Below, piece after piece: positions 58,007 through 64,000 of a stretch of DNA of 64,000 nucleotides. How positions within the stretch are numbered: position 1 is the stretch's first letter; every line of letters starts with the position of its first letter. This DNA is from Pseudomonadota bacterium. GTDB taxonomy: Bacteria; Pseudomonadota; Gammaproteobacteria; Steroidobacterales; Steroidobacteraceae. The stretch is from the NCBI GenBank assembly GCA_016704655.1, contig JADIZR010000002.1, forward strand, positions 310,001 through 374,000, read 5' to 3'. The position numbers and the translations under genes are program-made. A model generated the notes under the pieces. That model ran no database searches, had not been told where the DNA came from, and was given only the letters and a program-made list of their open reading frames with translations.

Positions 58007-58768
58007 TCAGCGTGCCTTGCCTCGCGGCGCTCCTTCCGGAACCACCGCGAGCGTGGCCTGCAGCGCTTCGATCTGCACGGCGAAGAGCTGCTGGCACGAG
58101 TTCGCCGCCAGGTCGAGCAACTGGTCGAGCTCGTGCCGGCGGAAGGCGTGGCCTTCGGCGGTGCCCTGCACCTCCACGAAGCCGCCGCCGTTGTTCATGA
58201 CGACGTTCATGTCCGTCTCGGCCGACGAATCCTCGAGGTAGTCGAGGTCGACGACCGGTTCGCCACGCACGATGCCGACCGAGACCGCGGCGACCTGTCC
58301 GTGCAACGGGCTCGCCGTGAGCGAGCGCCGCCGCACGAGCGTGCTCATGGCATCGGCAAGCGCGACGTAGGCCCCCGTGATCGATGCGGTGCGCGTGCCG
58401 CCATCGGCCTGCAGCACGTCGCAATCGAGCGTGACGGTGCGCTCACCGAGTGCGCGCATGTCGACCACAGCGCGCAACGAGCGTCCGATCAGTCGCTGGA
58501 TTTCGAGGGTACGGCCGCCTTGCTTGCCACGCGCCGCTTCACGCGCGCTGCGGGTGTGGGTCGCGCGCGGCAGCATGCCGTACTCGGCGGTGATCCAGCC
58601 CTCGCCCTTGCCGCGCAGGAACCCGGGCACGCCTTCTTCGACGGTGGCCGTGACGAGCACCCGCGTGTCGCCGAATTCGACCAGCACGGAACCTTCCGCG
58701 TGCCGGGTAAACCCGCGCGTGATGCGGACAGGACGCAGCTGGTCTGGCGCTCGGCCACTTGGTCTCAA
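58007..58768 (-). CDS. rph: Ribonuclease PH
   Basis: This 253-residue phosphorolytic exoribonuclease trims tRNA 3' ends. The match to E. coli RNase PH is clear: GRAPDQLRPVRITRGFTRHA, EGSVLVEFGDTRVLVTATVE, GMLPRATHTRSAREAARGKQ and TLDCDVLQADGGTRTASITG. The start that fits the family N-terminus is TTG 58768. The frame stays open a further 43 codons upstream through the repeat array, reading Ser/Thr/His/Phe-rich noise; an upstream start would add a low-complexity tail. Confidence 0.93.
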   Translation of the reverse strand: MRPSGRAPDQLRPVRITRGFTRHAEGSVLVEFGDTRVLVTATVEEGVPGFLRGKGEGWITAEYGMLPRATHTRSAREAARGKQGGRTLEIQRLIGRSLRAVVDMRALGERTVTLDCDVLQADGGTRTASITGAYVALADAMSTLVRRRSLTASPLHGQVAAVSVGIVRGEPVVDLDYLEDSSAETDMNVVMNNGGGFVEVQGTAEGHAFRRHELDQLLDLAANSCQQLFAVQIEALQATLAVVPEGAPRGKAR

Positions 58769-58778
58769 GGAAGGCTCC

Positions 58779-58994
58779 GGGAAGTGGGGAAGTGAGGAAG
58801 TGGGGAAGTGGGGAAGTGGGGAAGTGAAGAAGTGAAGAAGTGAGGAAGTGGGGTAGTGAGTAGTGACTAGTGAGTAGTGATTAGTCGGAGCTTCCACCGC
58901 AACTCCTACTATTCACTAATCACTACTTACTTCCTCACTTCTTCACTTCCTCACTTCCTCACTTCCTCACTTCTTCACTTCTTCACTTCTTCAC
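58779..58994 (-). repeat. Composite inverted repeat array between the PP2C gene and rph
   Basis: In gene direction, the PP2C stop codon TGA (58993-58991) begins an array of 8-base units of the type GAAGTGAG, which passes into heptads TAGTGAN. A core of about 22 bases follows, then heptads NTCACTA, then 8-base units of the type CACTTCCN. These end about 10 bases before the rph TTG start. The order 8-mer, 7-mer, core, 7-mer, 8-mer is nested, so both classes can pair in one hairpin. The heptads are the same as at 5886 and 35994. Confidence 0.95.
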
Positions 58995-59764
58995 GGGCCG
59001 AGCCAGCGGATGGCAGCAGCCGACGTATTGTCCGCGTAGGGCGCGGAATTGGAAACGGCCCGCTCGCCGAGCGCAACCAGCGCTTCGCGCAGTTGATCGC
59101 CGGGGCTGGTGCTGAGCGAAGCGAGCGGTTCGTCCCCGAGCCCCGACCACAGGCCGTCGGAACAGAGCATGAGCACGTCGCCCGGCGCCAGGGCGCGGCG
59201 GCCGCTCAACGTCATCTCCGGCAGGACCGGATCGCCGCCGATGCAGCATTCGACGTAGTTGCGCATGGGATGCCCCTGCGCCTGGTGCTCGGTGATGCGG
59301 CCCGCCCGCACCAGCAGTTCGACGTGGCTGTGATCGCGCGTGCGATCGAACACCTTGCCGTGGCGCAGCTGGTAGATGCGGCTGTCGCCGACGTGCGCCC
59401 AGTACGCGCTCGAGCCCTGCACCAGGCACAGCGCGCACGTGGCGCGCGGACGGATTTCCGGGGGCAGGCCCTGGCCGAGGGCGACGACCGCTTCGTGTGC
59501 GCGACGCACAGTGAGGTGCAGGAACCCCTCCGGGTCGAACAACGTCCGGCTCATTTCCCAGAATTCGCTGAGCATCGCGCGCATGGCCACTTCGGCGGCG
59601 CGCGCACCATCGGCATGGCCGCCCATGCCGTCCACGACCGCGAGCATCACGGTGCCGTCGGCGTCCGCAATGGCGACTCTGTCCTGGTTTTCTTCGCGAT
59701 GCCCGATGAGGCTCAGGTCTGCGTGCTCGATCTGCAAGGGTCGCTCCGGCACGCCCGTTGTCAT
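58991..59764 (-). CDS. PP2C-type serine/threonine protein phosphatase
   Basis: This 257-residue soluble PP2C (Stp1/PrpC-like) phosphatase has metal-binding motifs REENQDRVAI, VVDGMGGHADGARAAEVA, VGDSRIYQLRHGKV, DHSHVELLVRAG, LCSDGLW and a C-terminal DNTSAA. All catalytic Asp residues are present. Such enzymes reverse Hanks-type kinase phosphorylation; no kinase gene lies in the window. The TGA stop is shared with the first unit of the repeat array leading to rph. Confidence 0.92.
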   Translation of the reverse strand: MTTGVPERPLQIEHADLSLIGHREENQDRVAIADADGTVMLAVVDGMGGHADGARAAEVAMRAMLSEFWEMSRTLFDPEGFLHLTVRRAHEAVVALGQGLPPEIRPRATCALCLVQGSSAYWAHVGDSRIYQLRHGKVFDRTRDHSHVELLVRAGRITEHQAQGHPMRNYVECCIGGDPVLPEMTLSGRRALAPGDVLMLCSDGLWSGLGDEPLASLSTSPGDQLREALVALGERAVSNSAPYADNTSAAAIRWLGP

Positions 59765-59854
59765 GTAGAATTGCCTGCGATTTATAGCACTTAGCGTCGC
59801 TTACAGATAGCGCTACCTCGTGCAGATTCGATTTGCCCCCACCCTCGAGGCCCG

Positions 59855-60724
59855 ATGATCCGCAGCATGACCGGCTTCGCGCGGCGCGAACGCCAGGGCC
59901 CCTGGGGCACCCTCGCGTGCGAAATCCGCTCGGTCAATCACCGCTATCTCGAGCTGTCCCTGCGCCTGCCCGAAGACCTGCGCGGCCTCGAAGGCGACGC
60001 CCGGCAAGCCGTGTCCGCTGCGCTGCGCCGGGGCAAGGTCGACGTCGGCCTGTACCTGCGCGGACAGCCGGCGCAGACCGGCACATTGGAGATCAACCGC
60101 GCGCTCGTCGACCAGCTGGCACGCACCGCGCGCGACGTGGCCAGCATGACCGACTCCTCGCTGGCGGCGGTGAGCCCGCTCGAGCTGCTGCGCTGGCCCG
60201 GCGTGATCCGCGAGCCCGAAAAAGACCTGGCGCCCGTGCAGACGGCCGCACTCGAGCTGCTGCACGAGACGGTGCGCGAACTGAACGAAGCGCGGGCGCG
60301 CGAAGGCGGACGCCTGCGCGAGATGCTGCTCGGCCGCTGCCAGTCACTGCAGCAGACGGTGGCGCAGTTGCACGAGCGGCTGCCGGAGATCGCCGCCCGT
60401 ATCCGTGAGCGCGTTGGTGAACGCATCACACAGCTTGGCGGGTCCGTCGATCCCGCGCGCCTCGAGCAGGAGCTCGTGCTGCTGGCGTACAAGATGGACT
60501 TCGCCGAAGAACTCGATCGGCTCGGCAGTCACGTCACGGAGACGCTGCAGATCCTCGATGCCAAAGAGCCCGCGGGCCGCCGGCTGGATTTCCTGATGCA
60601 GGAATTCAACCGCGAGGCCAACACGCTCTCATCGAAGTCGCAGGACGCCGACACCACCCGCGCTGCCGTGGACATGAAAGTCCTGATCGAGCAGATGCGG
60701 GAGCAGATCCAGAATATCGAATAG
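59855..60724 (+). CDS. yicC: YicC family endoribonuclease-like protein
   Basis: This 289-residue YicC protein is full length. The signatures are the start MIRSMTGFARRERQGPWGTL, IRSVNHRYLELSLRLPEDLR and the C-terminal block GRRLDFLMQEFNREANTLSS followed by an alternating-charge tail. E. coli YicC is an RNase that helps degrade small RNAs such as RyhB. It is divergent from the PP2C gene with a 90-base gap. The next gene is convergent. Confidence 0.93.
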   Translation: MIRSMTGFARRERQGPWGTLACEIRSVNHRYLELSLRLPEDLRGLEGDARQAVSAALRRGKVDVGLYLRGQPAQTGTLEINRALVDQLARTARDVASMTDSSLAAVSPLELLRWPGVIREPEKDLAPVQTAALELLHETVRELNEARAREGGRLREMLLGRCQSLQQTVAQLHERLPEIAARIRERVGERITQLGGSVDPARLEQELVLLAYKMDFAEELDRLGSHVTETLQILDAKEPAGRRLDFLMQEFNREANTLSSKSQDADTTRAAVDMKVLIEQMREQIQNIE

Positions 60725-60775
60725 CTTCCGGGGGCGTCCGCGGAGATCACATGTGGGGCGTTGCTGTCATCCGAG

Positions 60776-61732
60776 CTACTCCCAGAGTGCCCGGACCGGA
60801 ACTGCGAAAAGTCCATCGCCAAAAGCTATCGTCGCCTCGCCGTCGTACAGGACTACGCCAGCAACGAAGTGTTTTCCGGCGGCGGCGCGCAGCCTCCGCA
60901 GTCCGCGCAGGTCCGCCTCGCTCACCGAAGCTGCAGCCTTCACTTCGACGCCGGCCAGCCGGGCGCCACCTTCCTCCAGAACGATGTCGACCTCGTAGTC
61001 GTCTCGGTCTCGAAAGTGATGGAACGCCAAGGGGTCCTGCCTCCCGCTGGCCTGGCGCTTCAACTCCTGCAGAACGAATGTTTCAAGCATCGGGCCGAAC
61101 ACGGATCGATCGGCATCCAACCGGGCGGCATCGAGTCCCAGCAGGGCGCAGGCGACTCCCGTGTCGCCGATGTGCAGTTTGGGACGCTTGACCAAGCGAC
61201 TCATGTGATTGCTATGCCACGACGGCAGCCGGTCCAGCAGGAAGACGCGTTCGAGCAGCGTGATGTGATCGTGGATTGTCTGGCGCGTCAGTTCGAAAGG
61301 CGCAGCAAGGTCCGCAACGTTGATCAGACGCGCGGTATACGCCGCTACCAGTCCGATCAGCTTTGGCAGCGTGTCGAGGGAACGCAGGCGACTCAAGTCC
61401 CGTACGTCGCGCTGAATCTGCGTGTCCACGTAGTCCCGATACCAGGCTCGGCGACGTGCATCAGCGCGCCGCGCCAGCGCAGCGGGATATCCTCCAGAAG
61501 CGATGCGCCTGGCCAACTCGCCGCCCAGTCGCTCGTGCAGGGAGGTCTTGAACTGTCCGCGCAACAGACGATCGATGAACTGAGGTCGGGTTTCCGCAAT
61601 CTCCGTCTGCGCGAGCGGATGGAGGCGAAGAATCTCCATGCGTCCAGCGAGGGAATCCGCGAGCTGCGGCACGAGCAGGACGTTGGCTGACCCCGTGAGG
61701 ATGAAGCGTCCGGCGGTCGGCAGTATGCAAGT
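60776..61732 (-). pseudogene. Truncated ATPase of the DUF4143 type (5' end missing)
   Basis: The frame codes for the C-terminal part of an AAA/DUF4143 ATPase: RFILTGSANVLLVPQLADSL, AGRMEILRLHPLAQTEI, the DUF4143 helix-turn-helix LTRQTIHDHITLLERVFLLD and a PD-(D/E)XK-like end (DYEVDIVLEEGG, GVEVKAA). Intact members start with about 100 residues including a Walker A motif, which is absent. In-frame sequence stops at a TGA at 61735-61733, exactly where 23-base IS21-like repeats begin. The simplest reading is that a mobile element cut off the 5' end. A GTG at 61672 could still start a 298-residue product. Confidence 0.75.
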
Positions 61733-61884
61733 TCAAGCGTCGGCTGAATGCTAGTTCGATGATCGGCTGAAAGCGAGTTGACGATATATGTGACAATTCG
61801 GTTCTCCTGCCGGCAAAGCCATCACCCCACGCCTGCGGATTCCACGGCATGTCGAGCCGCGATTCCACGTGATGCCGGGCCGGC
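61727..61884. mobile_element. Remnant of an IS21-family-like end
   Basis: Three 23-base tandem units of the type GCNAGTTC...TCGGCTGAA begin at 61727, 61750 and 61773. Two 23-base units starting GATTCCACG begin at 61838 and 61861. Sets of subterminal repeats like these mark the ends of IS21-family elements. Downstream, at about 61927-61971, a frame reads RSTVQECLRRARRHG, like the N-terminal helix-turn-helix of an IstA transposase. No complete transposase is present. Assignment to IS21 is from recalled family features, not from a search. Confidence 0.45.
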
Positions 61885-61993
61885 TGAGGGGCGACAGGAC
61901 AACCCGCTACCCTGACCGCTTCGGGGTATTCCCCGGGGAGGTCGACGGTGCAGGAGTGCCTGCGGCGAGCACGTCGCCACGGCGCTGCGCAAA

Positions 61994-62191
61994 ATGCAGT
62001 CCATGGACCTGCCCCGGAAGGTGACGCTGATTGACGAGATACACGTCCAGCAGCCGAACCTGCTTGCATCCTGTGTCGCGCAAGCCAGGCTCGGGGCGGG
62101 CGAGCACAGCGTCGAGTTCCTGCTCAACATCCTGCTTGAGTGCCATCTCGCGATGAACGAGTCGGGAAATGTCGAGCAGGAATCAGACTAA
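61994..62191 (+). CDS. Short hypothetical ORF near the mobile-element remnant
   Basis: This 65-residue frame has a protein-like core: VTLIDEIHVQQPNLLASCVA, then EFLLNILLECHLAMNESG. The hydrophobic helix pattern suggests a real or recently real coding region. I do not recognise a family, and the 5' end may be cut by the adjacent decayed DNA. No clear ribosome binding site precedes the ATG. It may be a fragment rather than a complete gene. Confidence 0.35.
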   Translation: MQSMDLPRKVTLIDEIHVQQPNLLASCVAQARLGAGEHSVEFLLNILLECHLAMNESGNVEQESD

Positions 62192-62376
62192 ATCGTGATG
62201 ATGGCGTCTATCAACCTGGTCAACTGCATAGCACACGCCGCCGCGAAACGCCGACGCGCTTGATAGAGCGCTTACGGACCTGCCACCACCTGCAGGAACC
62301 GGCGCGGCTCAACGAGCCGCTCGGCCAGGGTGGCAGCTTGAGGGCGTTGGAAGGCAGCCTGTCGTGTGCTCAAAGT

Positions 62377-62406
62377 ATTGAGTACTTTTACTCAATGCCT
62401 TGAGTA
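62377..62406. promoter_or_regulatory. Orphan palindrome ATTGAGTA/TACTCAAT with extra half-sites
   Basis: ATTGAGTA (62377-62384) and TACTCAAT (62389-62396) are perfect inverse copies around CTTT. Further half-sites are TTGAGTA at 62400-62406 and ATTGAGTGAG at 62426-62435. It looks like a repressor operator, but no convincing gene starts next to it. The rest of 62192-62467 shows nothing else I can support. Confidence 0.4.
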
Positions 62407-62467
62407 AGCCAATCACGACATCCTGATTGAGTGAGATGGCAGGGCCGGAGTTCCTCCGACGTCCTGG

Positions 62468-62668
62468 TCAGCGGTTGGCGACAACCCGTGGCCGGGCCGA
62501 CGCCGACCGCTCTTCGTGTGCCGTCGCCTGTTTGTGGCTGCGACCCGCGCCGCGCAATTTGCCCGCCGCCATCTCGAGCAGCTGGGCCGCTTCGTCGGCG
62601 CCAACCTCTTCCACAAGTGTAGCCACCAGCTCCCGGATGACGCGCTGAACTTTTCCCTGGTTTCCCAT
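62468..62668 (-). CDS. Small hypothetical protein
   Basis: This 66-residue frame begins MGNQGKVQRVIRELVATLVE, then EVGADEAAQLLEMAAGKLRG. It is a helical, charged N-terminal two-thirds followed by a basic tail (SASARPRVVANR). The regular heptad-like pattern of Val/Leu/Ala supports a helical protein, and it could be a small regulator. I do not recognise a family. No good ribosome binding site is visible, so it could be spurious. Confidence 0.4.
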   Translation of the reverse strand: MGNQGKVQRVIRELVATLVEEVGADEAAQLLEMAAGKLRGAGRSHKQATAHEERSASARPRVVANR

Positions 62669-62839
62669 TTGCTCAGTGTACCGAGAACTGCGTCACATCG
62701 CGGACGCCGATTGCATTTTCTGTGACGTGCGTCGTAATTTTCCTGACGCGCTCACTGAATGAGTGAGCATTCGTAGGTCGTGCGCCATGAAGGTGCACGT
62801 GACGTAATGCAGCGGCAACGAAATTGTCACGCGTTATGT

Positions 62840-63075
62840 CTATAAAGCGTTGTGACGCAGGTCCCAGTGTGATTTAAGGACTCAACGAACCGAACCGGCA
62901 CCACGCGGGACGCAGCGCTGATAACAAGTCAGCTGCTATCTCCAGATCACCGCGGCGCGACGAGTGGTGCCACCAACTCCAGGGACCCCGCCTGTCAGTC
63001 TGATCAAAGACACTCGCGATTCAAGGGTTCGACGAAGACGATGCCCGCAACGTAAGTTGCGGGCATTTTCGTTAT
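62840..63075 (+). ncRNA. Candidate structured small RNA ending in an intrinsic terminator
   Basis: No protein frame explains 62669-63231. A TATAAA element lies at 62839-62844. GGCACCAC (62897-62904) pairs exactly with GTGGTGCC (62964-62971), and a strong terminator follows at 63041-63072. This layout suggests a short transcript of about 200 bases. It does not resemble 6S RNA, tmRNA, RNase P RNA or the signal recognition particle RNA. It could also be a long 5' or 3' untranslated region. Confidence 0.4.
63041..63072 (+). terminator. Intrinsic terminator
   Basis: ATGCCCGCAAC (63041-63051) and GTTGCGGGCAT (63056-63066) make a perfect 11-bp stem with a GTAA loop. The stem is followed by TTTCGTT. 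This is the clearest intrinsic terminator in the window. It has no protein gene immediately upstream on the + strand, which is why an RNA gene is proposed at 62840-63075. Confidence 0.85.
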
Positions 63076-63231
63076 GGGCTTCGTGCGCGGAAAGCTACAG
63101 CGCCGGCCCACCCGCCGATGTCGGCATGGAACGACAGTGAAATCGACGACGGCTTATGTCAATACGGCCGCCACCTCTGTGCGCGCCGGCGTAGCTTCCA
63201 AGGCAGAACAAGAAGATGAGGGGCCGCCTCC

Positions 63232-63405
63232 ATGGGAAGCTCTTATCCGGTCGAGCAGCGACGCCGCAGAAGTCGGGGCGCGCTGGCGAACGGCATCACC
63301 CGGATGATGACGAACTCAATGGCCCTGTACTTCGGCGCGATTTTCGTGATGCGCCTGTGGGAGCTGCTGAACTCGGATGTCGAGCAGTGGATCCGGCGCG
63401 TGTAG
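63232..63405 (+). CDS. Small membrane-associated protein candidate (57 residues)
   Basis: This 57-codon frame has a good ribosome binding site (GAGGGG, 8 bases before the ATG at 63232). It has a basic N-terminus (EQRRRRSRGALA), then a hydrophobic/amphipathic segment (MALYFGAIFVMRLWELL) and ends in EQWIRRV. The basic-inside, hydrophobic-next pattern suggests insertion in the inner membrane. I do not recognise a family. It lies between the terminator at 63072 and the convergent BrnA gene. Confidence 0.45.
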   Translation: MGSSYPVEQRRRRSRGALANGITRMMTNSMALYFGAIFVMRLWELLNSDVEQWIRRV

Positions 63406-63434
63406 GAATCGCTGCCCGACGCACACCACGAACT

Positions 63435-63701
63435 TCAGCCTGTACTCAGTTCTTCCCGCAGGACACGCCGCAGAGTTGCTTCGTCGACGGGCGCCGAACC
63501 AAAGGCATGGCGCAACGTCCGATTGATCAGCGTCTGATAGCCGATACCTTCCGCTTCGGCCTTCGCGCGAAAGGTAACCAGGAGATCGTTATCCAGCATC
63601 ATGGTAATGCGGGTCTTGCCCTTGGCTTCGGCTTGAAGCTTTGCAAGGTGCGGCACGTCTTTCGCCCGCTTAGCTTTTGAAAAGTCGTACTGCTTACGCA
63701 T
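63435..63701 (-). CDS. brnA: BrnA-family antitoxin
   Basis: This 88-residue antitoxin has a ribbon-helix-helix C-terminal part: KTRITMMLDNDLLVTFRAKA, then EGIGYQTLINRTLRHAF. The N-terminus MRKQYDFSKAKRAKDVPHL is typical of BrnA proteins. The start ATG 63701 overlaps the toxin stop by eight bases, and the order toxin then antitoxin is the normal brnTA arrangement. It should bind BrnT and repress the operon. Confidence 0.85.
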   Translation of the reverse strand: MRKQYDFSKAKRAKDVPHLAKLQAEAKGKTRITMMLDNDLLVTFRAKAEAEGIGYQTLINRTLRHAFGSAPVDEATLRRVLREELSTG

Positions 63702-63960
63702 AGCAGGAAGCCTCCTTACGCGTGGCCTTGCGTGCCGAAATGAGGCGAAGCCGATCATCCGGACGAAGCGTGTAAACAACCGTCAGCAGACGGGCCTTTG
63801 CGGTCATTCCTATCAGTACCCAGCGGGATTCAGATTCAGCCGCTGGATCTTCCTGGGCGAGCGCACTTGGATCAAGTAAGGCCGTCGCGGCCTCGTCGAA
63901 GCTGACCCCATGCTTCGTCAGATTTGACGTCGCTTTGTCAGGATCCCACTCGATCTCCAT
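63694..63960 (-). CDS. brnT: BrnT-family toxin (RelE-like ribonuclease)
   Basis: This 88-residue BrnT toxin is related to RelE and blocks translation by cutting RNA. Signatures are EIEWDPDKATSNLTKHGVSF, DEAATALLDP, WVLIGMTAKARLLTVVYTLR and the ending RLISARKATRKEASCY. The ATG at 63960 fits the family; another ATG two codons upstream (63966) is equally placed. Both lie within the operator palindrome. The frame remains open upstream to 63996 but that part is the promoter. Confidence 0.85.
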   Translation of the reverse strand: MEIEWDPDKATSNLTKHGVSFDEAATALLDPSALAQEDPAAESESRWVLIGMTAKARLLTVVYTLRPDDRLRLISARKATRKEASCYA

Positions 63961-63979
63961 ATGCATATTGTATGCATAT
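63959..63979 (-). promoter_or_regulatory. brnTA operator palindrome
   Basis: ATATGCATA (63959-63967) and TATGCATAT (63971-63979) form a perfect 9-bp inverted repeat around TTG. It overlaps the first codons of brnT, and on the minus strand TACAAT (63972-63967) could be the -10 box. A bound BrnA dimer would block both transcription and the start region. The mRNA would have little or no leader. Confidence 0.6.
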
Positions 63980-64000
63980 TTTAAAGTCTGCCGCAAGTAG

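Noticed and set aside
62840..63075. tmRNA or 6S RNA
   Set aside because: No tRNA-like CCA end or tag-peptide frame, and no 6S-type closing stem was seen.

Overview
The window is a high-GC chromosomal segment of a Gammaproteobacterium. The best evidence is the gene order pilM-N-O-P-Q-aroK-aroB with a divergent class A penicillin-binding protein, a Gammaproteobacterial arrangement. FadD, YicC, YaeQ, YbbA/YbbP and TesA homologues are also proteobacterial in type. I would guess the Steroidobacterales/Nevskiales/Xanthomonadales side of the class, but this is inference from gene content. I see no rRNA, tRNA, CRISPR array or prophage.

Layout. 0-2 kb: the end of a chaperone-usher fimbrial operon (usher, SCPU pilin) facing a secreted pilin-like gene. 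2.2-7.1 kb: a three-gene 2-oxoacid oxidoreductase locus (FAD/ferredoxin subunit, KorA, KorB). 7.2-10.2 kb: a DUF4124 protein, a lipid kinase, a LuxR-type regulator, a decayed GFA gene and a small membrane protein. 10.4-17.3 kb: a storage-lipid neighbourhood (fatty acyl reductase, wax ester synthase/DGAT, phasin, patatin, FFLEELY-type protein, membrane protein). 17.3-23 kb: the YbbA/YbbP transporter, TesA esterase and FadD. 23-24.3 kb: a Phd/VapC-type toxin-antitoxin pair and YaeQ. 24.3-32.4 kb: a complete kdpFABCDE potassium operon headed by an extra, unnamed 30-residue membrane ORF. 32.4-35.3 kb: a TauE/SafE exporter, a small unknown, an HExxxGH metallopeptidase-like protein and a GIY-YIG protein. 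35.4-46 kb, one leftward block: pilMNOPQ, aroK, aroB, dgt, pyrF, hemE, ppa. 46.3-49.6 kb: PBP1A and a nucleotidyltransferase-like protein. 49.6-52.5 kb: an accessory island with a host-attachment-type protein and a RES/Xre toxin-antitoxin pair, interleaved with four copies of a structured repeat. 52.5-60.7 kb: gltA, an M48 protease, rpmE, hemW, rdgB, rph, a PP2C phosphatase and yicC. 60.8-64 kb: decayed mobile DNA (truncated DUF4143 gene, IS21-like ends), a candidate small RNA and a BrnT/BrnA pair.

Two sets of noncoding structure stand out. (1) In three places the whole gap between two same-strand genes is an inverted array of heptads (TAGTGAN ... NTCACTA). It starts inside the stop codon of the first gene and runs up to, or close to, the start codon of the second: korA/korB, hemE/ppa and PP2C/rph. 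(2) Four copies of an 80-nt hairpin occur between 49.6 and 52.5 kb. Their stems of 31-33 bp differ in sequence but keep their pairing, while a loop motif (TCTGCCTTTCC) is constant. I recognise neither as a described family. Other points of note are a DnaA-box cluster upstream of rpmE, the unnamed kdp ORF and a terminator-ended structured transcript candidate near 63 kb.
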